Origin: Synechococcus sp. CC9311
GTDB taxonomy: Bacteria; Cyanobacteriota; Cyanobacteriia; PCC-6307; Cyanobiaceae
Direction: 5' to 3'
Length of the DNA stretch: 64,000 nt
NCBI RefSeq assembly: GCF_000014585.1
Contig: NC_008319.1
Location: forward strand, 1,736,001-1,800,000
Shown here piece after piece: positions 6,672 to 14,449 of this stretch; the stretch's first letter is position 1, and each line of letters begins with the position of its first letter. The notes under the pieces were generated by a model, which saw only the letters and a program-made list of their open reading frames with translations, did no database searches and was not told the origin of the DNA. A program made the translations under genes and the position numbers.

Positions 6672-8516
6672 TCAGTTCAGCCACCAGCTCAGGGATGACA
6701 AAAGCAACACAATTGCCGCGATTACAGTTAAAAGATAGCTTTGACTTCGGCCACTGATACTCAACTTCAGACCTTCAGCACTCTGAAGAGAGAATCGAGC
6801 AAGACCATGTAGTAATCCATCAACAACGTTTCGATCAAAGCTATAAGCAAGCTTCGAGAATAAAGACACTACATTAACGATGGTCAAACGATAAAATCTT
6901 TCGGTATAGAAGTCATTTTCAAGAAGGTCCTGGAACCAACGCAGCACCGGATTGAGAGATCGAGACCAGGCTTTGTTGAGGGGGATAAAAGCTCCTACCA
7001 ACAAACCGATCAACCCACTCCCCACGACGACACCAGCCGCCCAAAGAGGGAAAGCAAGCAAACCATCAAGAGACTCAAGACGAATCAAAAGGAGCGGAGT
7101 TAAAACAACGATGACGGCAAGAGACACCATCGGGAAGGCCATCTGCCAGTTCACCTCTGCCGCTCGACGCGTCTTTGTCAAAGAGCGGCCAAGGAAGACT
7201 TGGCGGTAAACCCTGGTGAGATTGAGAGCTGTTAGAGCATTGGTGAGAAGGAAAACTGGTACGAAAATCACTGAGCGAGCTCCCACCAGCTCAACTGCCT
7301 GAGCTAGGCAAAGAAATCCTCCAAGAGGAAGAAGTCCCACAAGCCCAGCACTCCCCAGCAAATAAGAACCTGTTGTGGCAGGCATTCTCCCGCCAAGACC
7401 ACCAAGCTCAGTGATGTCCTGACAATTGGTGGAAGCGATCACGCCACCCACACTCATCGAAAGCAGTGCCTTCGAAACAGCGTGGGCGAACAGGAGCAGC
7501 AGAGCGAGTACGGGCACCTGCAAGGAAATAGCAATAAAGACAAGTCCTAGATAGGCAGTCGTGGAATAGGAGAGCGTGCGTTTGATATCCACCTGAGCGA
7601 TCGAGACCAGAGACCCCCCAATCGCACTGATCGTTCCAATCACCTGGAGAACAACGAGCGTTACTGGCGCGTTCTGCAGCAGAGGCATCACCTTGAGCAA
7701 AACAATGGCACCGCAGGTCACAACCACAGAGTTGCGAAGAATTGAGGCTGGGTTAGGACCTTCCATGGCTTCATCAAGCCAGAGATGCATCGGAAACTGG
7801 GCACACTTACCAGTAGGACCAGCAATCAGGCCTAGTCCGAGCAACGTTGCGGCCAGTGGGCTAATTGTTTCTGCAGCAGACCAGGCATAGAGATCGTCAA
7901 AACTGGTCACACCTGACCACGTTGCTAAGGCAACCATGCCCATCAAAAGCATCACATCGCCAACGCGCTTGGTGAGGAATGCATCCCTTGCCGCAGTCAC
8001 GACAAGAGGCTGGGAGTACCAAAAGCCCACTAGGAGGTAAGTCGAAAGCGTGAGCATTTCCAACAGGAAATAGCTCTGGAACAAGGAGTCACTCAAAACA
8101 ACCCCCGACATAGCTCCTTCGAAGAAACCAAGCAATGCAAAGAACCTGGCTAACGCCCACTCCTTATCGAGGTAACCGAGCGAATACAACTGAGAGAAAA
8201 AACTCAAACCCGTGATCAGCTCAAGAGCAGACACATTGGTGAGAGAGAGACTGAAGCTGATCTCCAGATTGAGATCAGCCACACTCAGCCAAGGGAACGT
8301 CAGAAGAGTGGGTCCACCGGCCATTACATCGCGCAAAACAAGGCTTCCATGCACGAAAGCCAGCAGTGTGAGCAGGATGTTGAGATAGGCCGCAGGGCGA
8401 TGGGAATCCCTCCGGAATACCCCCAAAGCCCAAGGCAGTGAGATCAACATCCCGGAAAACCCGTAGAGCGGGATCAACCAGGCGGTTTGCAGAGGCAGCG
8501 TTGCAGCTGAGGTCAA
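6672..8516 (-). CDS. ndhF4: NAD(P)H-quinone oxidoreductase subunit 5 (NdhF4)
   Basis: A 614-residue polytopic protein of the NuoL/NdhF family. It has the motif FPMHLWLDEAMEGPNPAS, where the usual Leu-Pro-Asp-Ala is Leu-Asp-Glu-Ala as in the CO2-uptake NdhF types, and a long C-terminal region ending in a final transmembrane helix. It is first in the ndhF4-ndhD4-chpX operon and lies 79 bases downstream of csoS1E on the same strand, so the CO2-uptake module may be read from the carboxysome transcript or from a local promoter. A hairpin with one mismatch at 8521-8540 abuts its start region. Confidence 0.92.
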   Translation of the reverse strand: MTSAATLPLQTAWLIPLYGFSGMLISLPWALGVFRRDSHRPAAYLNILLTLLAFVHGSLVLRDVMAGGPTLLTFPWLSVADLNLEISFSLSLTNVSALELITGLSFFSQLYSLGYLDKEWALARFFALLGFFEGAMSGVVLSDSLFQSYFLLEMLTLSTYLLVGFWYSQPLVVTAARDAFLTKRVGDVMLLMGMVALATWSGVTSFDDLYAWSAAETISPLAATLLGLGLIAGPTGKCAQFPMHLWLDEAMEGPNPASILRNSVVVTCGAIVLLKVMPLLQNAPVTLVVLQVIGTISAIGGSLVSIAQVDIKRTLSYSTTAYLGLVFIAISLQVPVLALLLLFAHAVSKALLSMSVGGVIASTNCQDITELGGLGGRMPATTGSYLLGSAGLVGLLPLGGFLCLAQAVELVGARSVIFVPVFLLTNALTALNLTRVYRQVFLGRSLTKTRRAAEVNWQMAFPMVSLAVIVVLTPLLLIRLESLDGLLAFPLWAAGVVVGSGLIGLLVGAFIPLNKAWSRSLNPVLRWFQDLLENDFYTERFYRLTIVNVVSLFSKLAYSFDRNVVDGLLHGLARFSLQSAEGLKLSISGRSQSYLLTVIAAIVLLLSSLSWWLN

Positions 8517-8595
8517 AGGAAACGGGGCTTTTGCGCCGTTGAAAGGAATGTTGGGGCGGGAATCTAAACGGAGTTGGAGAGACCTGACGTATTGA

Positions 8596-9135
8596 TCACA
8601 TCCGGCGCGTCACATTTGTACAGGAGAGAGCTGGCTCCACTTCATCGTGGGGACGAGCAATGATATGAGCAGCAACAAGGCCATCTCCAACCCGCTCACA
8701 GGCATCGGCTCCAGCGCGCACGGCAGCGTTCACCGCTCCGGTCTCTCCACGGACCATCACCGTGACGTATCCCCCACCAACGTATTCACGACTGATGAGC
8801 TGCACTTCAGCAGCTTTTGTCATTGCATCAGCGGCCTCAATTGCCGGAACCATGCCTCTGGTCTCAATCATGCCAAGAGCAATACCGAAGGCACGCCTAG
8901 GAGAAGAACTCGCAGAAGCCTGAAGGGAGGAGCCTTTTCCACTGCCACCACTCGTAGGTGTGCCTCTCGAGGAGCTGCGAGCAGATGATCTCGCAGCGGG
9001 AGCAGACGCACTGGCAACAGGCTTCACATCCACAGTTGCCTTTGCTGCTGCTGAGGTGGAGGAAGCAGCTTTGCTAGCTGGTGTTGAAGCAGCGGAATCT
9101 GCGCTGGAACGACGACGGGGTGAAGGAGTGGCCAT
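8596..9135 (-). CDS. csoS1E: Carboxysome shell protein with disordered N-terminal extension (CsoS1E)
   Basis: A 179-residue protein. Residues 1 to about 82 are low-complexity, rich in Ser, Ala, Arg and Thr with PRRR and SSR clusters. They are followed by one BMC domain (about 83-170) nearly identical to CsoS1A, including IALGMIETRG, EVQLISREYVGGGYVTVMV and GDGLVAAHIIARPH. The BMC domain forms hexamers that tile the shell. The basic tail is likely unstructured and could contact cargo, DNA or another shell protein. This matches the CsoS1E paralogue of some marine Synechococcus. It follows csoS4B by 46 bases. Confidence 0.88.
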   Translation of the reverse strand: MATPSPRRRSSADSAASTPASKAASSTSAAAKATVDVKPVASASAPAARSSARSSSRGTPTSGGSGKGSSLQASASSSPRRAFGIALGMIETRGMVPAIEAADAMTKAAEVQLISREYVGGGYVTVMVRGETGAVNAAVRAGADACERVGDGLVAAHIIARPHDEVEPALSCTNVTRRM

Positions 9136-9181
9136 TGGATGGATTGAGATGAGGTGGAACGGAGAGCAGAACGAGACTTAG

Positions 9182-9433
9182 TTATCCATCTGGCATCCAG
9201 TGGTCGATGATTCCTCCGATGGTGAGGTCTGTGAGAACAGTGTTATCTGGACAGGCATGGCGTGCAGCAGAACCACTAGCCGTAAAAACCCAGTTGCCTT
9301 CTCGCGCTCCAACAGGGTCAACAGCAACGAGTTTTTTACCCTTGTTGTTTTTAAGAATTCGCAGGTGCATATGGTCCAAACCTCCGACGCGGAAAGTACA
9401 GACCAAAGTTCCCATTACCTGCATGATTTCCAT
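9182..9433 (-). CDS. csoS4B: Carboxysome pentameric vertex protein CsoS4B
   Basis: An 83-residue BMC-P (EutN/CcmL-type) protein that caps the icosahedral vertices of the alpha-carboxysome as a pentamer. It contains the family features of a central VAVDPVGAREGNWV segment and a C-terminal IGGIIDHW. A longer frame starts at 9487, but the family N-terminus MEIMQVMGTLVCT places the start at ATG 9433. That ATG shares one base with the csoS4A stop (TAATG), which implies translational coupling. Confidence 0.93.
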   Translation of the reverse strand: MEIMQVMGTLVCTFRVGGLDHMHLRILKNNKGKKLVAVDPVGAREGNWVFTASGSAARHACPDNTVLTDLTIGGIIDHWMPDG

Positions 9434-9717
9434 TATCTCTTCGCCTCTTTCGATGCAGATGATGGCTTCGGTGGATCGGGATCCCAATGGTCAATGATCC
9501 CAACAATGGTGAGATCACTGGGATACGACTTACTTCCTGCAGCTTCTCTAGCTGCAGAACTGCTGACACAAATCACCCAATCACCTGGCTTGGCGCCAAC
9601 AGCATCGACGGCCACCTTTTGAGTGCTGCCGTCTAGAACAACCTGAAGGTGTTTGTGTTCGAAATCAGGAATGCGATTTGTAGAAACCAGTGGCTTGACG
9701 ACCTTGACGATAAGCAT
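9433..9717 (-). CDS. csoS4A: Carboxysome pentameric vertex protein CsoS4A
   Basis: A 94-residue BMC-P protein, paralogue of CsoS4B. It begins MLIVKVVKPLVSTNRI, has the core VAVDAVGAKPGDWV, and ends with IVGIIDHWDPDPPKP and a short basic tail. It forms the other vertex pentamer of the shell. It starts 2 bases after the csoSCA stop and ends in the TAATG overlap with csoS4B. Confidence 0.94.
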   Translation of the reverse strand: MLIVKVVKPLVSTNRIPDFEHKHLQVVLDGSTQKVAVDAVGAKPGDWVICVSSSAAREAAGSKSYPSDLTIVGIIDHWDPDPPKPSSASKEAKR

Positions 9718-9719
9718 GA

Positions 9720-11510
9720 TCAGTGAGCCTCCTGAACTACAGGATCGAGTGTGGACCCTACAACTTCTGCTGGAGATGTTTGAGTTCGATCTCGAATCGT
9801 TAAACAGGTATGAAGTAGGCCGTCACGAACGAGATCGGAGTATCGATTGGAGATGGCCGAGTTAACTCTCTGACAATCTGAAATAGCTCGTTCACGCGCA
9901 CCAGGCACAGAGCTTGAATAATCAAAACGGATCACAATGGGAATAGGTAAGTCATGTGAAACGTTTAAGCCTTTAAAGATTTTCACACCAACATCCAAAT
10001 CTGGTGCGCCTTCTTCAACAGTATCTAAGTGAGCAAAATATGTAAGATTTCGCAAATGGACTTCCTTGAAACCGATCCCTACACCTATAAAACGTTCTGC
10101 ATGACCCGCATCGGGATAAGGACCACCGTGAAGATCGGATACGTAATCAATCTGAGAAATATTGTTAGCAATTAAGCGCGTAATCAAGGACACCATTCCC
10201 GAATCCATCGTTCCAGGTGCACCAGATTCAACAGCTTCAGCAATCTGAATCAATGCCTGATCAGGAGACATTGTTGACGTTGCCTTATAAAGATCTTGAG
10301 CTGACACCCATCGGTCTAACTGAGTGGAACTGTCGCTTGCGGGTGGATGAACCCTGATCGCATCAGTATCGGTATCGAGTCCAATCAACAACAAATCAAC
10401 GGAAGCGCCACAACAAAAACTGTTCTCAACAGCTTGTCTGAAATCAAGAAGACGCTGATATCCGGCTGAGGCCGCCAATTTGTCATCACTTCCGTGGGCA
10501 GCGCAGCCCTGATGGCTGGGATCCAAGGAACTGAAATGATAGGTCACAACCTTGAGATAACGGGTGTCTTGAATAGCAGCGTTAGGGATGGACTCTCGAT
10601 AACGCCGGTGTTCTGTTTTGACCCATCGGTTGACTGTATTTTCGACGTCAAATAATGCTCCCGCATGGGAACGACGACGCACGGAGCTGAACGGAATTCG
10701 TAAGGCGTAAGCAATGGAATGAGCCAGCCGACCATCAGCACAAGGCGTCACATCGAGGAGATGGAAGCCACAATCGAGAAGAAAGCCTTCAAAAGTCTGT
10801 GCCGCTTCACTTCCTGAAGAGGCAGCAAGAGGATCGCTCTGAAAAAAGCAATCACTAAAGACACGATGCGACTCAAAAACGCACCACGCGTAGAGCGCTC
10901 TCATATCTAATGGGCGAACCCAGGCTCGCTCAAGGATGTGCTTGGGCAAGTCAAATCCAAGTTCACGCTGGGCTAATAGCTGAGCTTGATCAATAAAGTC
11001 AGCATGATGTTGAAGCGCTGAGATCTTTTGAAGGACAGGAACAATCCTTTCGAAGCGACCTTTAACTTCCAGTTCGTAGGACCGTAAATGGTCATTAGCA
11101 ACCGAGTCCGTTAAAGGATGCAGGCGATTAAAGGATTGACGATTTGATGTTGAGAGGTTGGCTGTTGAACGGTTAGATCTTGAGAGCTTCGAACTACTTG
11201 ACAGTGCACTTGACGACTTTTGATCGCGACGGACCCAGCCGGGCTGTTGGGGCACTGGACGCCTGCTGTCTTGGCTTGTCCTGACGCGACCGGCACCAAG
11301 CGTGCCTTGAGCCAAAACGGCTGCCTTGCCCGATGTCGTGAGTGCACGCCTCCTTTCAAGAGAGGCCGCACGGGCAGAAAGCGGATTCACATCAGCTTGC
11401 TTGGACTCAGAGGCAGGCGAAGATTCGGCTCTCTCTTGTTGCAACTGACGTCGCGTAGGAGCGGAGGGAGACAGAGATCGCCCGCCGCGGGAAGGCACAG
11501 AGCGGACCAT
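9720..11510 (-). CDS. csoSCA: Carboxysomal shell-associated beta-type carbonic anhydrase CsoSCA
   Basis: A 596-residue enzyme (formerly CsoS3) that dehydrates bicarbonate to CO2 inside the carboxysome. The zinc site is visible: CADGR gives the Cys, Asp and Arg, and VVTYHFSSLDPSHQGC gives the His and second Cys with the 11-residue spacing of the family. The first 130 or so residues are basic and disordered. Residues 51-64 (LERRRALTTSGKAA) closely match the first CsoS2 N-repeat LERRKALTTAGKKA, followed in both by a downstream RVR. In CsoS2 this motif binds RuBisCO, so the tail probably recruits CsoSCA to RuBisCO. It starts 7 bases after csoS2. Confidence 0.95.
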   Translation of the reverse strand: MVRSVPSRGGRSLSPSAPTRRQLQQERAESSPASESKQADVNPLSARAASLERRRALTTSGKAAVLAQGTLGAGRVRTSQDSRRPVPQQPGWVRRDQKSSSALSSSSKLSRSNRSTANLSTSNRQSFNRLHPLTDSVANDHLRSYELEVKGRFERIVPVLQKISALQHHADFIDQAQLLAQRELGFDLPKHILERAWVRPLDMRALYAWCVFESHRVFSDCFFQSDPLAASSGSEAAQTFEGFLLDCGFHLLDVTPCADGRLAHSIAYALRIPFSSVRRRSHAGALFDVENTVNRWVKTEHRRYRESIPNAAIQDTRYLKVVTYHFSSLDPSHQGCAAHGSDDKLAASAGYQRLLDFRQAVENSFCCGASVDLLLIGLDTDTDAIRVHPPASDSSTQLDRWVSAQDLYKATSTMSPDQALIQIAEAVESGAPGTMDSGMVSLITRLIANNISQIDYVSDLHGGPYPDAGHAERFIGVGIGFKEVHLRNLTYFAHLDTVEEGAPDLDVGVKIFKGLNVSHDLPIPIVIRFDYSSSVPGARERAISDCQRVNSAISNRYSDLVRDGLLHTCLTIRDRTQTSPAEVVGSTLDPVVQEAH

Positions 11511-11517
11511 TAGTCGA

Positions 11518-13905
11518 TCAGCCCCTTGCTCCGCCAGAGACGGTAATCAGTGAACCCTTTGAGGTGTTACCACTGGAACCTGTCACCCGGCTTTCAGGCC
11601 ATTCGGACTGCTCATTGCGCTTTCGTTCAAATGGGGGCATGGCTCCCATTGCACCAGAGCGGCTTGGATTACGACGGCGAGCCGAAACTCCTTCGGTACC
11701 CGTCACATGATCACCCCGATCCCAGTCATCACCTGTGACTTTGGTGGACGATCCTTCTCCGGTGACCCGGGAAGCAGGTTCTTGAGCAGCTACATCAACC
11801 TCAGGGGTGGTGGGTTGAAATTGACGTTGGCCCTGAAGTTGACTGTGACGCTCTTGAAATTCACGATTATCAAACCTGAATTGCTCCGTGCCGGTGATTT
11901 TGCCACCGGCCAAATCAAAAGGGCCAGTAATACGGCTGCTGTCTTCGTAAGCGGTGCCGGTAACGCCTTTGCTGGTCTCACGTTGTTGCTGCGCGGCACG
12001 CGCAGGTGAAACCACACTGAATCGAGTCCAACTCGACCCTTCTGGTGAGTGGCCATGCGTATCTGTTCCGAGGGGAGCCTCTGCACCACAAGCTGCTGAA
12101 AGCTGATCGGCACCGATGTAAGGAGTACCCGTTACAGCTTCACAAGCTCCACGTTCGCCACCGGTCATCACTCCTCCGATACCTGGTTGAAGTCCAGTCA
12201 TTGGAGCGGCAGGCGTGCCGGGGCGGACCGGCGTCCGTTCGCGAATGGCTTGAACAGCGGAGTTACCGCAATATTGACCAGCTTGCTCAAGGCCTGCGTA
12301 AGGGGTCCCCGTTACAGCCTTACAACTTCCCGGTTCGTCACCAGTGACTTTTTCAGAACGACCGGTGCGCGTGCCGCTCACCACTTGGTTGCGATTGGTG
12401 ATACTGAATCCAACTTTGGCGGCTTCAGGATCTGGCTTGGCTCCACAAAATGAGTTGACCTGTTCTGAACTGATGTATTGATCCCCAGTCACGCGATGAC
12501 AGGATCCGAACTCATCACCCGTAACGCTTGAAGAACGGCCTACCATCGTGCCTGTAACACCTGTTCCTGAAAGGGTTTCAGAAAGACCAACCTTGGCAGC
12601 AGGACGTCCTTCGGAAAGCGGATCAGATCCTAAATATTGATCACCGGTCAACGAGCGGTTCGCACCAGCTTCATCACCAGTCACGCTCGAGGATCGCCCC
12701 ACCATCACCCCACTTACAGGCCGCCCTTGCTGAGTCAGGCTGTGGCCAACTTTGCGAGGTGAGGGGGTCGTTCCACCGCAATAGGCGGCGCTTTGATTGG
12801 CCGAAATATATTCTGTACCCGTCACGCTTTTGCAGGTGCCGGGCTCATCCCCAGTCACTTTCTCAGAGCGACCAACTTCGTTGCCTGTGACTCGATTGCC
12901 ATGGGAAGTGGCAGACACACGAACCTTGGCAGGTGTGGTTGGAGTTGGAGCGCTCTGACAGAAGGTCTGAAAGACCTCTGCACCTAGATACTCAGTACCA
13001 GTGATGGAACGACAAGTGCTGGCTTCGTTGCCTGTCGTCTTGACGGAGCGATTGGCTTGAGTGCCAGTCACAGTTTGGCCGCCGGTGGTTTCTGACTCAC
13101 CCACCTTCCAGTGCGCATCGGCGGCAGCGGCTTGCTTGGATCCGTTTCGATTCGGGCCTGTGGGACGGGTTACTCCAGGGCTTTGCTTGCTGCGAGCTCC
13201 TGATTTCGCGCGAAGCTCACGTACTTGCTGAGCCAGCTCGCGACTGGTGAGGTCAGGATTTGCCTGACGGGCCACTGCAGCAGCGCTTGTGGGTTGTTTG
13301 CCTGCTGTTTTCCCGTGCTTAGACATCGCTTCACGACGGGCTAAGACAAGTGATCTACTTGGATTTTCGATGGCACGACGCTTTGGAGCTTGGCTGCGTC
13401 GGGAGGAGTTTTTGGTCGAAAGATCCATAGATACAGCCTGACGACTCAAACGCGTTGGGGGTTCAGCTGCAGCATTGCCTCCACAACCACAGTCCTTTTT
13501 GCTGACTGCAGGGGCTGTAGTGGATGTCGTTGTCGCTGTTTTACGAGCGACTTCAGCTCTATTTCTATCTTTCGTAGTGTCTGCTGATTTTCCACGACGT
13601 GAAAGGGCTTCTCTACGAGCCAGAACGAGTTCACGACTTGGTTGGCTAACGGGTTTCACCCGAGAGCGATGGGCACCTGATGAAGAGGTGAGTGATTGAT
13701 TTCTTGGTCGCTCAGTCGCGACAGGGGTCGCAGCATGTATGGGAGCTGCTGCAATTGGATCTGCGTTGGTGCGCGTTTTGCGAGCATCGTCGGCCGACCG
13801 AACGCGATTCGCACCTGCTGAAACAGCAACGGATGCCTTTTTGCCAGCAGTAGTGAGGGCCTTACGGCGCTCGAGTGCTAGTTCGCGACTAGAAAGTCTT
13901 GCCAT
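11518..13905 (-). CDS. csoS2: Carboxysome assembly scaffold CsoS2
   Basis: A 795-residue intrinsically disordered scaffold that links RuBisCO to the shell. Four N-terminal repeats of the form SRELALERRxALxxxGKxA begin near residues 6, 90, 183 and 221 (the last degenerate); this class binds RuBisCO. From about 267 to 550 there are five middle repeats built on VTGTxxGRSxxVTGDExGxCxxVTGTxY with paired cysteines. The C-terminal region has further VTG motifs and ends in the conserved ITVSGGARG shell-binding peptide. A Cys-Gly cluster DCGCGG lies at 138-143. No clear slippery heptamer with a downstream stop was found, so only the full-length form is expected. It starts 99 bases downstream of cbbS, past a terminator-like hairpin. 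Confidence 0.96.
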   Translation of the reverse strand: MARLSSRELALERRKALTTAGKKASVAVSAGANRVRSADDARKTRTNADPIAAAPIHAATPVATERPRNQSLTSSSGAHRSRVKPVSQPSRELVLARREALSRRGKSADTTKDRNRAEVARKTATTTSTTAPAVSKKDCGCGGNAAAEPPTRLSRQAVSMDLSTKNSSRRSQAPKRRAIENPSRSLVLARREAMSKHGKTAGKQPTSAAAVARQANPDLTSRELAQQVRELRAKSGARSKQSPGVTRPTGPNRNGSKQAAAADAHWKVGESETTGGQTVTGTQANRSVKTTGNEASTCRSITGTEYLGAEVFQTFCQSAPTPTTPAKVRVSATSHGNRVTGNEVGRSEKVTGDEPGTCKSVTGTEYISANQSAAYCGGTTPSPRKVGHSLTQQGRPVSGVMVGRSSSVTGDEAGANRSLTGDQYLGSDPLSEGRPAAKVGLSETLSGTGVTGTMVGRSSSVTGDEFGSCHRVTGDQYISSEQVNSFCGAKPDPEAAKVGFSITNRNQVVSGTRTGRSEKVTGDEPGSCKAVTGTPYAGLEQAGQYCGNSAVQAIRERTPVRPGTPAAPMTGLQPGIGGVMTGGERGACEAVTGTPYIGADQLSAACGAEAPLGTDTHGHSPEGSSWTRFSVVSPARAAQQQRETSKGVTGTAYEDSSRITGPFDLAGGKITGTEQFRFDNREFQERHSQLQGQRQFQPTTPEVDVAAQEPASRVTGEGSSTKVTGDDWDRGDHVTGTEGVSARRRNPSRSGAMGAMPPFERKRNEQSEWPESRVTGSSGNTSKGSLITVSGGARG

Positions 13906-13961
13906 GTCCGCCCGAGAATGTCGTCGTGAATTGAAGGGAACGAGTCCCTACAGAAAAAGTT

Positions 13962-13984
13962 GAGCCCTGATCAACTCAGGGCTC
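13962..13984 (-). terminator. Terminator-like attenuator between cbbS and csoS2
   Basis: Perfect 9-bp stem GAGCCCTGA / TCAGGGCTC with a 5-base loop, followed on the minus strand by AACTTTTTC. It begins 20 bases past the cbbS stop and lies 56 bases upstream of the csoS2 ATG. The structure is that of an intrinsic terminator. Within an operon it would act as a partial terminator or processing site that keeps RuBisCO mRNA above shell-gene mRNA. Confidence 0.75.
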
Positions 13985-14004
13985 GAAATCGTGAAGACGA
14001 AGGA

Positions 14005-14346
14005 TCAGCGTCCTTCGAAAACCACGAAACAGGCACCTTGGCCTTGGGTGTATGCGTCGTAGCCGACCATGCGCACGTGATGGTCGGGGTATGCGCGATG
14101 GCAGGCCTCGAGTTCACTCACGACAACGTTGAGATCCTTCTCACCGAAAAACGGGAGCTTCCAATAGGACCAATAAGAGGCCATGGAATTGGAAGGATGG
14201 ACGTGCTCAATGAGCGGGCTCCAACCTTGGGCAATGATGTAAGCGATCTGGTCATAGATCTCGTCCTGGGTCATCGGCGGAAGAAAGCCGAATGTCTCCA
14301 GGGTGGCGACTGTTTGGTAGTCACCCACGGTGCTCTGAAAAGGCAT
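14005..14346 (-). CDS. cbbS: Ribulose bisphosphate carboxylase small subunit (form IA)
   Basis: A 113-residue small subunit that caps the L8S8 RuBisCO. It contains the usual PPMTQDEIYDQIAYII helix, the YWSYWKLPFFGE segment and the C-terminal QGACFVVFEGR. An open frame starts three codons earlier (14355), but the family starts MPFQSTVGDYQT, which fixes ATG 14346. It follows cbbL by 103 bases; that spacer contains a stem-loop. The protein is cargo of the alpha-carboxysome. Confidence 0.97.
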   Translation of the reverse strand: MPFQSTVGDYQTVATLETFGFLPPMTQDEIYDQIAYIIAQGWSPLIEHVHPSNSMASYWSYWKLPFFGEKDLNVVVSELEACHRAYPDHHVRMVGYDAYTQGQGACFVVFEGR

Positions 14347-14420
14347 GGGGATCACGCTTTAAAAAAATGTTTTGGCTGGACCAAAGTCCTCGAGCCGGAT
14401 TTATATCGAAGTTCGGGAGA

Positions 14421-14440
14421 GGGGTGAAAAAATTCACCCC
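14421..14440 (-). promoter_or_regulatory. Intercistronic stem-loop between cbbL and cbbS
   Basis: Perfect 8-bp stem (GGGGTGAA / TTCACCCC) with a 4-base loop, 10 bases downstream of the cbbL stop on the minus-strand transcript. There is no T-run after it, so it more likely protects the cbbL 3' end or marks an RNase processing site than terminates transcription. Confidence 0.55.
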
Positions 14441-14449
14441 TGTCACCGA

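Noticed and set aside
11518-13905. Possible programmed -1 frameshift in csoS2
   Set aside because: GAAAAAG runs occur in the middle repeats, but the codon phase does not give a canonical slippery heptamer with a nearby stop, and cyanobacterial CsoS2 is normally a single form.
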